Assembly (NCBI RefSeq): GCF_023015905.1
Contig: NZ_JALKBD010000003.1
Span: 231,677 to 295,676, forward strand
Direction of reading: 5' to 3'
DNA length: 64,000 nt
Origin: Arenibacter sp. F20364
Lineage (GTDB): Bacteria > Bacteroidota > Bacteroidia > Flavobacteriales > Flavobacteriaceae
The stretch's first letter is position 1. Each line of letters starts with the position of its first letter. A model generated the notes under the pieces. It had not been told where the DNA came from. It saw nothing but the letters and a program-made list of their open reading frames with translations, and ran no database searches. The position numbers and the translations under genes were made by a program. Positions 55,040-63,005 of this stretch are shown here, one piece after another.

Positions 55040-55327
55040 TTAGAGTGATATTACCCCTTTTACCTCCCCTACTTCCTTGTATTTGCGTATTACTGCATCC
55101 GGATTTTTAAGGTTGACAGTAATGGACAGACTGGTGTATTTGGCATTTTTGGATTGCTTGGATTCGATCACTGCTCCCGTATTATCAAATATATCCTGTA
55201 TCTGCTTAATTTTTTCAGGGTCGGTAGGGACTATAAATTTATAGAGGTAATTGGAAGGCCATTTACTGGTTTCGGCCAATTTCTCCTTTAATCTGCTATA
55301 AAATTCCTCGGATTTATCTTGATTCAT
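55040..55327 (-). CDS. DUF493 (YbeD-like) family protein
   Basis: This 95-residue ferredoxin-fold protein shows YLYKFIVPTDPEKIKQIQDIF, SKQSKNAKYTSLSITVNLKNPDAVIRKYKEV and GVISL at the end, matching DUF493. E. coli YbeD is linked to lipoate synthesis by context only; function here is unknown. A TATATTTG -7 element is 14 bases upstream. Confidence 0.88.
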   Translation of the reverse strand: MNQDKSEEFYSRLKEKLAETSKWPSNYLYKFIVPTDPEKIKQIQDIFDNTGAVIESKQSKNAKYTSLSITVNLKNPDAVIRKYKEVGEVKGVISL

Positions 55328-55340
55328 GCCAATGTTTTTG

Positions 55341-55348
55341 CAAATATA
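55341..55348 (-). promoter_or_regulatory. Candidate -7 element (TATATTTG) of the DUF493 gene
   Basis: On the minus strand TATATTTG followed by CAAAAAC matches TAnnTTTG exactly and lies 14 bases before the start. A TTG 14 bases upstream is closer than the ideal -33 spacing. Confidence 0.5.
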
Positions 55349-55413
55349 TAAAGTATCATTGTCAATTTTTTAATCTTAAGGCTATTTCATTACTTTGCAG
55401 CACCATTTTATGC

Positions 55414-55986
55414 ATGAATTTGCAGAACTTTAAACGGCGTTATTTGAATATAGAAAAAATTGTCATCACAGGTGGACCTAGTACTGGAAAGACTTCCATC
55501 ATAGACAAAATAGAAGAGGAAGGCTTTTTTTGTTTTAGTGAGATATCACGCGAAATCACCTTGGAAGCAAGGCAACAAGGTATTCCCCAGTTATTCGTTT
55601 CGGACCCATTACTTTTTAGTGAACGAATTATGGAGGGCCGAATAAAACAATTCCAAGCTGCCGATGAAGTGGACAAATCCTTGGTATTTTTTGATCGTGG
55701 TATCCCGGACGTAGTGGCCTATATGGATTGTTTTGGGCAATCTTATGGCGAGCATTTTGTAGAGAGTTGTAAAAACTATAGGTACGACCACGTTTTTTTA
55801 CTTCCACCCTGGAAAGAAATACACGAATCTGACAATGAACGTTATGAAAACTTCGAAGAAGCAGAGCGTATACATACCTTTTTGGAAAAGGCCTATACCA
55901 AATACGGCTATAAAATTATAAATGTTCCCAAGGAAACCGTGGAAGGAAGGGTTACCTTTATACTCAATAAAATAAAGAATCTATAG
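55414..55986 (+). CDS. AAA/NadR-like P-loop NTPase
   Basis: This 190-residue P-loop protein has Walker A GGPSTGKTS (about 20-28), then EEGFFCFSEISREITLEARQQG and FFDRGIPDVVAYM (Walker B-like region). It belongs to the AAA_28 group of predicted nucleotide or nucleoside kinases and NTPases. The target is not known. Its stop (TAG at 55984-55986) overlaps the GTG start of recQ by one base, so the two are translated together; fmt follows recQ with a 4-base overlap. Confidence 0.85.
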   Translation: MNLQNFKRRYLNIEKIVITGGPSTGKTSIIDKIEEEGFFCFSEISREITLEARQQGIPQLFVSDPLLFSERIMEGRIKQFQAADEVDKSLVFFDRGIPDVVAYMDCFGQSYGEHFVESCKNYRYDHVFLLPPWKEIHESDNERYENFEEAERIHTFLEKAYTKYGYKIINVPKETVEGRVTFILNKIKNL

Positions 55987-57890
55987 TGCAGCAGCACCCT
56001 AAGGAGATATTGCATAAGTTTTGGGGGTTTCCGGATTTTAAAAATTCGCAGGAAGACATTATAAGTGCCGTATTGAACGGACAGGATGTTATGGCCCTTC
56101 TCCCTACAGGAGGAGGCAAATCATTATGCTATCAAATACCTGCATTGGCCCGAGACGGGATTTGCATTGTGGTATCGCCATTGATCGCTTTGATCAGAAA
56201 CCAAGTAGAAGCCTTAAAGAAATTAGGGATAAAAGCCATTGCCCTTACCGGGGGAATTTCCTTCGATGAAGTAAACAACCTGTTGGACAATTGTCTGTAC
56301 GGTAACTATAAATTCCTTTATTTATCTCCCGAAAGACTGCAACAGCAACTAATCCAAGAGCGTATTCGTCAAATGAACGTAAATCTTATTGCCATTGATG
56401 AGGCACATTGCATTAGTCAATGGGGCAACGATTTTAGACCCGCCTACTTGGAATGCCACCTGCTTAAGGAATTGGTACCCAACATACCTATGATCGCTTT
56501 GACCGCCACGGCAACCGACATGGTAGTAAAGGATATTTGCAATAATTTACAACTGGAACAACCTCTGGTGGTGAAAGATTCCTTTTCCAGGAACAATATT
56601 ACCTTTAGTGTTTGCTGGGAGCAGGACAAAAAATACAGACTAAAGGAATTATGTGGCCAGACCAAAACAAGTACCATAGTATATGTCCGAAGTAGGAAAA
56701 TGACCTTGGAATTGTCCCAATACTTATCCCAGCAAGGTCATACGGCTACTTTTTTTCATGGTGGTATTACCAAAAAAGAAAAAGATACCCGATTGAACCA
56801 GTGGCTGGAAAACAAGGTGAAGATCATGGTGGCCACCAATGCCTTTGGTATGGGTATAGATAAGGCCGATGTTGGTCTGGTGGTACATTATCAAATTCCG
56901 GACAGTATGGAAAATTATTTTCAGGAGGCCGGAAGGGCAGGTCGTGACGGGAATCCCGCAAGCGCTATTTTAATTACCAATCGGACCGATGAGGCCCAGG
57001 TACGCAAGCAATTTTTAGGCGTGTTGCCCGATGTTGACTTTCTTAAGTTGTTATACCGAAAATTGGTCAACTATTTTCAGATTCCCTTTGGGGAGGGAAG
57101 CGGTGAAACTTTTCAATTGCCCTTTAATTCCTTTTGCGATACTTACAAGCTCAATACAACATTGACCTATAACGGTTTAAGACTGTTGGATCAAAACTCC
57201 GTTATATCCCTAACGGAAGCCTTCTCACAAAAGACGACCGTACGGATGATGGCTTCCAAACGGGAAATCTTCGATTATTTGGATAAGAATCAGCAAACGG
57301 CACCCATCATTCAAACCATTTTAAGAACCTACGGTGGTATTTTCGATTTTGATACCAAGATCAATCCTTTGGTGATCTCAAAAAAAACCAACAAGACCGA
57401 AAATGAGGTAATAGCAGTATTGGAAAAATTGGAAAAAGATGAAATAATTGAATACCATGCCCAGCACAGCGATCTTGAAATTACATTTTTGGTTCCCCGG
57501 GAGGATGAAAGAACGATCAATATCTTCGCAAAAAAAATAAAACAGATACAGCAAGTTAAGAAGGACAATGTGGAAAGTATGTTGGCCTATATTGAGAATT
57601 CCAAACTTTGTAGGAGTAGGCGAATATTAAGCTACTTTGGTGAGACTACCACCGAAAACTGTGGAAAATGTGATGTCTGTCAGCAAAAAAATCCAATAAA
57701 TAATAATATTATAAAGATTATAGAACAGGATATATTGCAAATTTTGATGGTGAAAAAGGAAAATTCCAGAGGCTTGATAAAATTATTGACCTATAAGGAA
57801 AGTTCTGTTATTTTGGCCTTACAAAGATTGTTGGAAGATCAGAGAATACGAGTGAATTCTATTAACCAGTACGAAATAATCGAAAGATGA
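55986..57890 (+). CDS. recQ: RecQ family ATP-dependent DNA helicase
   Basis: This 634-residue superfamily 2 helicase acts in recombination and fork repair. Motifs are Walker A LLPTGGGKSLCYQ, DEAH in IAIDEAHCISQWG, ALTATA, and IMVATNAFGMGIDK with QEAGRAGRDG. The RQC zinc site is C-x16-C-x2-C-x2-C-like (CRSRRILSYFGE, CGKCDVC). No HRDC domain is apparent, so it resembles the shorter RecQ paralogues of Bacteroidota. GTG at 55986 is chosen because it abuts the upstream stop and matches family N-termini (HPKEILHKFWGF). It overlaps fmt by 4 bases. Confidence 0.95.
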   Translation: MQQHPKEILHKFWGFPDFKNSQEDIISAVLNGQDVMALLPTGGGKSLCYQIPALARDGICIVVSPLIALIRNQVEALKKLGIKAIALTGGISFDEVNNLLDNCLYGNYKFLYLSPERLQQQLIQERIRQMNVNLIAIDEAHCISQWGNDFRPAYLECHLLKELVPNIPMIALTATATDMVVKDICNNLQLEQPLVVKDSFSRNNITFSVCWEQDKKYRLKELCGQTKTSTIVYVRSRKMTLELSQYLSQQGHTATFFHGGITKKEKDTRLNQWLENKVKIMVATNAFGMGIDKADVGLVVHYQIPDSMENYFQEAGRAGRDGNPASAILITNRTDEAQVRKQFLGVLPDVDFLKLLYRKLVNYFQIPFGEGSGETFQLPFNSFCDTYKLNTTLTYNGLRLLDQNSVISLTEAFSQKTTVRMMASKREIFDYLDKNQQTAPIIQTILRTYGGIFDFDTKINPLVISKKTNKTENEVIAVLEKLEKDEIIEYHAQHSDLEITFLVPREDERTINIFAKKIKQIQQVKKDNVESMLAYIENSKLCRSRRILSYFGETTTENCGKCDVCQQKNPINNNIIKIIEQDILQILMVKKENSRGLIKLLTYKESSVILALQRLLEDQRIRVNSINQYEIIER

Positions 57891-58834
57891 GCAAACCACG
57901 AATAGTGTTTATGGGCACCCCGGATTTTGCAGTGGGCATTTTGGACAAGCTAGTGAAAAGCGATTGTAACATTGTTGGGGTCATTACCGCCCCGGACAAA
58001 CCGGCCGGCAGGGGAAGAAAAATGCACGAATCCGCTGTAAAGAGCTATGCTCTGGAACAGGATCTTAGAATTTTACAGCCCACAAACTTGAAGGACCCGA
58101 ATTTTATAGAAGAATTGGAAGAATTAAAGCCAGAACTTCAGATTGTGGTCGCTTTTAGAATGTTGCCCAAAGCAGTATGGGATATGCCCAAGCTAGGCAC
58201 TTTTAACCTTCATGCTTCCCTCCTGCCCCAATACCGTGGTGCGGCCCCTATCAATTGGGCCATTATAAACGGAGAGAAGGAAACAGGGGTAACCACATTC
58301 TTTATCGATGATAAAATAGATACCGGGGCCATATTACTTCAAAAGAGAACAAGTGTCTCGGAAGAAGATTCTGCAGGTACTTTGCACGACAAGCTAATGC
58401 ATCTTGGGGCAGACTTGGTGCTGGAAACCATAAACAAATTGGAACGCAAAGAAATAGCCCCTTCCAAACAAGAGGAAGATATTCCCCTAAAGGAAGCCCC
58501 CAAATTACATAAAGAGACCTGTAAGATTGATTGGAACCAAGATATTGGCACCATCTATAATTTTATCAGGGGACTAAGCCCGTATCCTACCGCTTGGACA
58601 ACTTTGCGCAATGGGCAGGACGAGCTTTTTCTAAAGATATACTCCGCTAAAATGGATTTGGAACCACATCAATTAAAAGTAGGAAACATTGCTGACACTA
58701 AAAATGAACTTAAGGTTGCCGTAAAGGGGGGATTCATCAATCTATTGGAAATTCAATTGCCGGGCAAAAGAAAAATGACCACCAAAGAGGTGTTGAACGG
58801 ATTAAAATTAGCAGAAAACGCCTATGTTGGGTAA
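57887..58834 (+). CDS. fmt: Methionyl-tRNA formyltransferase
   Basis: This 315-residue enzyme formylates initiator Met-tRNA using 10-formyl-tetrahydrofolate. Motifs include MGTPDFAVGIL near the start, NLHASLLPQYRGAAPINWAI with catalytic Asn/His, and TGVTTFFIDDKIDTGAIL with the catalytic Asp; the C-terminal beta-barrel domain (about 205-310) is complete. The ATG overlaps the recQ stop (ATGA). The initiator tRNA is not in this window; the tRNA-Met at 61387 is elongator-like. Confidence 0.97.
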   Translation: MSKPRIVFMGTPDFAVGILDKLVKSDCNIVGVITAPDKPAGRGRKMHESAVKSYALEQDLRILQPTNLKDPNFIEELEELKPELQIVVAFRMLPKAVWDMPKLGTFNLHASLLPQYRGAAPINWAIINGEKETGVTTFFIDDKIDTGAILLQKRTSVSEEDSAGTLHDKLMHLGADLVLETINKLERKEIAPSKQEEDIPLKEAPKLHKETCKIDWNQDIGTIYNFIRGLSPYPTAWTTLRNGQDELFLKIYSAKMDLEPHQLKVGNIADTKNELKVAVKGGFINLLEIQLPGKRKMTTKEVLNGLKLAENAYVG

Positions 58835-58882
58835 ACCCCCATGTTCATTGGGGCTATGGGGAAACGTAAAAAAAACCCTACT

Positions 58883-58924
58883 TTATCAACAAACGTTTCA
58901 AGTTATCAACAAAATTGTGGATTT
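58883..58924. other. Cluster of DnaA-box-like 9-mers
   Basis: TTATCAACA occurs at 58883-58891 and again at 58903-58911, exactly 20 bases apart. A reverse-oriented TGTGGATTT lies at 58916-58924. Each TTATCAACA differs from TTATNCACA at one position; the third has two mismatches. An AT-rich stretch follows (about 58970-59010). This could be a replication-origin element or an autoregulatory DnaA site; it could also be chance. Confidence 0.4.
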
Positions 58925-58936
58925 CCCCCCATTTTA

Positions 58937-58967
58937 CTTGCGTTAATGGCAAATCCGTATAAATTTG
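58937..58967 (+). promoter_or_regulatory. Promoter of the HU gene (CTTG-19-TAAATTTG)
   Basis: CTTG (58937-58940) is followed after 19 bases by TAAATTTG (58960-58967), which fits the Bacteroidota consensus with one mismatch in the -33 half. The start codon is 46 bases further on. Confidence 0.7.
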
Positions 58968-59012
58968 TTGAAGTATTTAATTATAATTAATAACACTTAA
59001 TTTATCGAAATT

Positions 59013-59285
59013 ATGAACAAAACAGAATTAATCGATGCAATGGCAGCTGATGCTGGCATTACTAAAGCCGCAGCTAAAAAGGCATTGGAATCTTTCTTAG
59101 GAAACGTTGAAGGATCTCTAAAAAAAGGTGGTAGAGTATCTCTAGTAGGTTTCGGATCATGGTCTGTATCTAAAAGAAATGCAAGAGAAGGTAGAAATCC
59201 ATCAACTGGAAAGACTATCCAAATTGCAGCTAAAAATGTAGTGAAGTTTAAGGCCGGTGCTGATTTGAGCGGTGCAGTAAACTAA
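59013..59285 (+). CDS. HU family DNA-binding protein
   Basis: This 90-residue nucleoid protein bends and compacts DNA as a dimer. MNKTELIDAMAADAGITKAAAKKAL is the dimerisation helix pair, VSLVGFGSWSVSKRNAREGRNPSTG carries the signature, and the arm with the Pro lies near residue 63. The codon and sequence layout are typical of the highly expressed HU of Flavobacteriaceae. Its own promoter lies at 58937-58967 and a terminator follows. Confidence 0.97.
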   Translation: MNKTELIDAMAADAGITKAAAKKALESFLGNVEGSLKKGGRVSLVGFGSWSVSKRNAREGRNPSTGKTIQIAAKNVVKFKAGADLSGAVN

Positions 59286-59306
59286 TCATAATATTACTAT
59301 ACATTG

Positions 59307-59338
59307 AAAGCGCTTCTCTAACAGGAAGTGCTTTTTTT
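59307..59338 (+). terminator. Terminator of the HU gene
   Basis: AAAGCGCTTC (59307-59316) pairs with GAAGTGCTTT (59325-59334), with one G-T pair and an 8-base loop, followed by Ts. Confidence 0.88.
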
Positions 59339-59399
59339 GTGCAAAACGCTTTTCAGATTAACGGAATTGTTTTATTTTAGAGATACTAGAACAAACGAT

Positions 59400-59960
59400 A
59401 TGGTCGCAGAAAAGCCAAAAAAAGGTAAACTCCTTATTGCTGAGCCTACTCTTTCTGGTGATGTTTCCTTTAACAGGTCTATAGTCTTGTTGGCAGAGCA
59501 TAACCAAGATGGATCTGTTGGTTTTATCTTAAACAAACCATTGGACTACAGTATAAACGATCTCGTTACGGAAATAGATATCCCTTTTCAGGTCTATAAT
59601 GGCGGTCCCGTTGAACAGGACAATCTTTATTTTATCCACAAGGTCCCGGAACTAATAGAAAACAGTATTGAAATTTCCGACGGTATTTATTGGGGCGGAG
59701 ATTTTGGATCTATCGTTGACCTGATCAATAATAAGGTTATATCTGAAAACGATATCCGTTTCTTTCTAGGCTATTCCGGTTGGTCCTCTTTGCAATTGGA
59801 CCAGGAATTGATCTCAAAATCATGGGTCGTGGTAAAAAATGTCTACGAAAGTGCCATTATCCAAAAATCTTCCAATGCTTTTTGGAAAGAAAAAATGATG
59901 GAACTTGGGGGCAATTACCTTATATGGTCCAATGCCCCGGAAAACCCCAACCTAAATTAA
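59400..59960 (+). CDS. YqgE/AlgH family protein
   Basis: The protein has 186 residues from the ATG at 59400; the upstream frame from 59328 runs through the HU terminator and would add an unlike segment (MLFLCKTLFRLTELFYF), so it is rejected. The family signature is visible in GKLLIAEPTLSGDVSFNRSIVLLAEHN, GSVGFILNKPLDY, YNGGPVEQDNLYFIH and FLGYSGWSSLQLDQEL. Function is unknown across bacteria; AlgH was named for effects on alginate in Pseudomonas. It converges on the aminotransferase gene with only 5 bases between stops. Confidence 0.93.
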   Translation: MVAEKPKKGKLLIAEPTLSGDVSFNRSIVLLAEHNQDGSVGFILNKPLDYSINDLVTEIDIPFQVYNGGPVEQDNLYFIHKVPELIENSIEISDGIYWGGDFGSIVDLINNKVISENDIRFFLGYSGWSSLQLDQELISKSWVVVKNVYESAIIQKSSNAFWKEKMMELGGNYLIWSNAPENPNLN

Positions 59961-59965
59961 TACTA

Positions 59966-60811
59966 TTAGTTCAACCTTGCAGCAGCGTTTAGCTTGCCCA
60001 ATAAATCGGCTGCTACCTTAGTATCATACTCCTTTTTTCTATATTTTGTAATGGGTTGAATACCTGTGATTGCATTGGTTATAAACAATTCATCCGCTTT
60101 CTGCAGCTCAAAGGGAGAGATGAAAGATTCCTCAAATTGGTATTTATCCAAGGAACCCAAAATAGCGATCAGTTTCTTACGAACAATACCGTTTAAACAA
60201 CCATCTTTTAAGGATGGGGTCTTGATAAGCTGGTCCTTCACCAAAAACAAATTGCCATTTAGAGCTTCTACCACCCTTTTTTCAGTGTTCAGCAACAGAC
60301 AGTTCTCGTAGCCATTTTCGGAAGCAAAAATACTGCCTACCACATTAATGGCCTTATTATTGGTCTTTAAGGTAGAAAGCATATCCGGATTCACATAAAA
60401 ATCCTTAAAAAGCTCTACTTCATAGGTATCATTGTTTAAGATAAAGAAAGGGGAATCCAATGGATTTGCCTCCATAATGTAGGATACATCATTGGTCTGG
60501 GGCAGATATAATCCCCCATTATTTCTAAACACGGTAAACCTTATCCGGGCCGGCTGTTCCATAAGGCTATTGGCGTCTACGGAAGCCAACAACTGTTCTT
60601 CAAGAAATTCCATGGTAAAATTCATAGGAATTTCCATCCTTAAGATCCTCATAGAGGCCATAAGCCTAAGATAGTGGTCTTCCCAAAAAAATATTTTGCC
60701 ATTTACGATCCTAATGGACTCGAACAGGGCATCTCCGTAGCGCAGTCCCCTATTTTCGTGGTTTAGATAAAATGTTTCTTTAGAAAGAAGATTTCCGTTA
60801 AAATTTATCAT
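59966..60811 (-). CDS. Class IV aminotransferase (BCAT / 4-amino-4-deoxychorismate lyase fold)
   Basis: The protein has 281 residues from the ATG at 60811. A TTG at 60841 would extend it into the upstream hairpin and is not used. Fold-type IV PLP signatures are NHENRGLRYGDALFESIRI, the PLP-Lys in LKTNNKAINVVGS, and VVEALNGNLFLVKD with TPSLKDGCLNGIVRKKLI. The family includes branched-chain aminotransferase, D-amino acid aminotransferase and PabC; the sequence alone does not decide. A terminator-like hairpin ends one base before the start codon. Confidence 0.9.
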   Translation of the reverse strand: MINFNGNLLSKETFYLNHENRGLRYGDALFESIRIVNGKIFFWEDHYLRLMASMRILRMEIPMNFTMEFLEEQLLASVDANSLMEQPARIRFTVFRNNGGLYLPQTNDVSYIMEANPLDSPFFILNNDTYEVELFKDFYVNPDMLSTLKTNNKAINVVGSIFASENGYENCLLLNTEKRVVEALNGNLFLVKDQLIKTPSLKDGCLNGIVRKKLIAILGSLDKYQFEESFISPFELQKADELFITNAITGIQPITKYRKKEYDTKVAADLLGKLNAAARLN

Positions 60812-60838
60812 AAAAAAAAGCCTTGAAAAAATCAAGGC
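60812..60838 (-). terminator. Terminator of the START-like gene, touching the next start codon
   Basis: On the minus strand GCCTTGA pairs with TCAAGGC around a 5-base loop and is followed by eight Ts (60819-60812). It lies 29 bases past the stop of the gene at 60867-61250. The T run ends exactly where the downstream ATG (60811) begins. Confidence 0.75.
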
Positions 60839-60866
60839 CAAAGATACATTTTATTCCATAAATGCC

Positions 60867-61250
60867 TTAGGCCGAACCCAAGACTTGCTTTAGGCTGGAT
60901 ACTTGGTTCTCCCAAAGCATTTTAGCTTCGTCCACTTCATCCTCATCTGCAAAATCGGTAATAAAAAGGGAGACATCCTTAGTAATTTCGTCTACAATGA
61001 TGCGCATTTCAAAAAAACTATCATCTTCTTCGGCCAACCAAGTGAATTTTACAAATTCGTCGCTCTTTCTTTTTAATAATTTTGCCTGCTCTTCGGAGCC
61101 GTCCCAGATAAAATTGAACATTTCACCTCTAGAATTTACGTTGTCCGCAAACCATTCTGAAAGGCCTGAAGGGGTCGATATATATTGATATAGTAGTTGT
61201 GGGGAGGATTGAATTACAAATTCAACTTCAAATTTTGTTTTATCGCTCAT
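60867..61250 (-). CDS. START-like / AHSA1-type domain protein
   Basis: This 127-residue protein has the helix-grip START fold: KFEVEFVIQSSPQLLYQYISTPSGLSEWFADNVN near the start and FVKFTWLAEEDDSFFEMRI in the core. It resembles AHSA1-like and SRPBCC proteins that bind hydrophobic ligands. It is a common single-domain protein in Flavobacteriia with no known ligand. No promoter was identified with confidence. Confidence 0.9.
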   Translation of the reverse strand: MSDKTKFEVEFVIQSSPQLLYQYISTPSGLSEWFADNVNSRGEMFNFIWDGSEEQAKLLKRKSDEFVKFTWLAEEDDSFFEMRIIVDEITKDVSLFITDFADEDEVDEAKMLWENQVSSLKQVLGSA

Positions 61251-61334
61251 TCTGAATAGTGTTTATGGCGGACAATATATATATTTATAAATGATAAAAA
61301 AATAAAACCGAGATAATATTTTTTAGCAATCTAA

Positions 61335-61367
61335 TTTGGTTAGGACAGAAAATTAACTTTATATTTG
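61335..61367 (+). promoter_or_regulatory. Promoter of tRNA-Met (TTTG-21-TATATTTG)
   Basis: TTTG (61335-61338) and TATATTTG (61360-61367) are separated by 21 bases. Both match the consensus exactly. The tRNA starts 20 bases downstream. Confidence 0.87.
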
Positions 61368-61386
61368 CACCCGTTAAAAACAGCAT

Positions 61387-61460
61387 GGCGAGGTAGCTCA
61401 GTTGGTTAGAGCGTCGGATTCATAACCCGGAGGTCACGAGTTCAACTCTCGTTCTCGCTA
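61387..61460 (+). tRNA. tRNA-Met (anticodon CAT), elongator type
   Basis: A 74-base cloverleaf has acceptor GGCGAGG / TCTCGCT, D-arm GCTC/GAGC, anticodon loop TTCATAA (CAT) and T-arm ACGAG-TTCAACT-CTCGT. The paired first bases and the lack of GGG/CCC in the anticodon stem argue against an initiator. tRNA-Ile2 with a lysidine-modified CAT is a possible alternative. CCA is not encoded. Confidence 0.93.
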
Positions 61461-61483
61461 CAAAACTTAAGTTTATAGAAATC

Positions 61484-61513
61484 AACGGATTGGTTACTGC
61501 CAATCCGTTTTTT
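61484..61513 (+). terminator. Terminator of tRNA-Met
   Basis: AACGGATTGG (61484-61493) pairs perfectly with CCAATCCGTT (61500-61509) around TTACTG, followed by Ts. Confidence 0.92.
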
Positions 61514-61704
61514 TATGCTTAAAATTTACTGGAGTGCCCTATAGGAGAAGAACAATGATGGCCTCTGAAGTATTAATATCAAGAGGTATTTGGTTTGACT
61601 CAATATTTATTTGCAAGAATCAAAACTCAATCTCACAATCTTAATAAATTAATGACACTATCCCGTAAAGTGTGTAAATTAAAAAACCGAGGGTTTGACT
61701 TTTT

Positions 61705-62874
61705 TTAAAGTTGGACCCTTTTTTCAAATATAGTCAAAAACTGATTTAGGATTATTCCACAGTTCCTGATGGGCATGGACCATTTTTTCGTGGCCTCCCT
61801 TAGAGCAAGAAAAGTGGACTTCATAACTGCTTCATCCGTAGGGAACGAGAGCTTGTTCTTGGTGTATTTCCTAATCTTTCCATTAAGGTTCTCAATAAGG
61901 TTGGTGGTATAGATGATCTTGCGGATCTCCAATGGAAACTCTAAGAACACGGTGAGTTCCTGCCAGTTGTCCCTCCAGCTTTTTATGGCGTAGGAATACT
62001 AGGACTCCCATTGCTTTGAAAAGTCCTCCAGGGCGGCTTTGGCAGCCTCTTGGGTAGGGGCGTTGTAAATATGTTTCATATCAGCGGTAAATGCTTTCTT
62101 ATCCTTCCAGACCACATACCTACAAGCATTTCTTATCTGGTGCACCACACATATCTGGGTCCTGGATTCCGGGAACACGTTCTTGATGGTGGCCGTAATA
62201 AGGATGTCCTCGGTGCCACGTGCTCTGATATCGGTCAGTACGCTCATCTAGAAAGCGGCCGATTCGTTCTTGCCCAGCCAGAGCCCCATCACTTCTTTTT
62301 TACCGTCCCTGCGCAAGCCTACGGCGATATAAACAGTCTTGTTGTTGACCTTGGAGCTCTCACGTACCTTGAACACGATGCCATCCATCCAAACAATAAG
62401 GTAGACAGGTTCCAGGGGGCGGTTCTGCCAGGCTACGATATCGCCGGATACCTTGTCGGTAATCCTTGATATGGTCGAAGTGGAGACTTCAAAGTCGTAG
62501 ACCTCCCGTATCTGCTCCTCGATATCTCTGTTGCTCATCACCTTGGCGTAGAGAGATACGATCACGTTCTCGATCACGTCGACCATGTTGCTGCGTTTGG
62601 GCACTATCATGGGATTAAAGGAAACATCCCTATCCCTTGGTACGGCTATTTCGGATTCCCCGAAAGAAGTGCGTACCTTCTTTTTGGAAAACCCCTTCCG
62701 AGAATTGCTTTGATTTGATTTTTGATGCTTATCATAATCCAAATGACCATCCAGTTCCCCTTACAGCATCTTCTCGATACCACGTTTTTGGAGTTCCTTT
62801 AAAAAACCATTGAGCTCATCTCCGGTCTTGAACTGTTTTAGAAATTCATCGTCGAATAATTCTTCTTTTTTCAT
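61705..62874 (-). pseudogene. IS256-family (Mutator-like) transposase, three nonsense codons
   Basis: A 390-codon frame runs from the ATG at 62874 to the TAA at 61705 in a single reading frame. It is interrupted by TAA at 62763-62761 (MLEGE expected), TAG at 62250-62248 (SAAFW expected, Trp lost) and TAG at 62001-61999 (WESK expected). The sequence also skips from ITAT straight to IKNVF, removing about eight codons that in relatives contain the second catalytic Asp (DNLxGF). The first Asp region (VWMDGIVFKV) and TTNLIENLN remain. It cannot be active as written. Confidence 0.92.
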
Positions 62875-62902
62875 AATGTGTAAATATTTAAAATTAAACA
62901 AA

Positions 62903-62932
62903 AAAATAGCTGGGGCATGCCCCAGCTATTTT
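62903..62932 (-). terminator. 30-base perfect palindrome upstream of the transposase
   Basis: AAAATAGCTGGGG and its complement meet at CATG, making a 30-base perfect palindrome. On the minus strand an extra T run follows (A run at 62898-62906 on plus). It lies between the IS right end and the transposase ATG and would terminate transcription entering from outside. Confidence 0.8.
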
Positions 62933-63005
62933 CTATTTACACACTTTAGGAGATAGTCCTCCTTTTTGGACTATACTTAATAAAATTATCCAAAACAATG
63001 TTCTA

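Larger units (their letters stand above)
61657..62957 (-). mobile_element. IS256-family insertion sequence, decayed
   Basis: The element is about 1.3 kb, bounded by 23-bp inverted ends (61657-61679 and 62935-62957) that differ at two positions and share TAAAGTGTGTAAAT at the inner side. Between them lies one transposase frame on the minus strand, broken by nonsense codons. An 8-base target duplication, expected for this family, is not present (TTAATGAC on one side, CCTCCTTT on the other), so one flank has been lost or rearranged. It sits between tRNA-Met and a surface-protein gene. Confidence 0.88.

Noticed and set aside
55414..57890. AAA NTPase plus RecQ as a defence system.
   Set aside because: Both proteins look like housekeeping repair types, fmt is fused to the unit by overlap, and no nuclease or toxin partner is present.
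59328..59399. Longer start for the YqgE protein.
   Set aside because: The extension overlaps the HU terminator and does not resemble the family N-terminus.
60812..60841. TTG start at 60841 for the aminotransferase.
   Set aside because: It would translate the terminator hairpin; the ATG at 60811 gives the family N-terminus.
61461..61656. Possible integration site after tRNA-Met.
   Set aside because: No repeat of the tRNA 3' end was found downstream, and no integrase is present in the window. The IS appears to have inserted independently.
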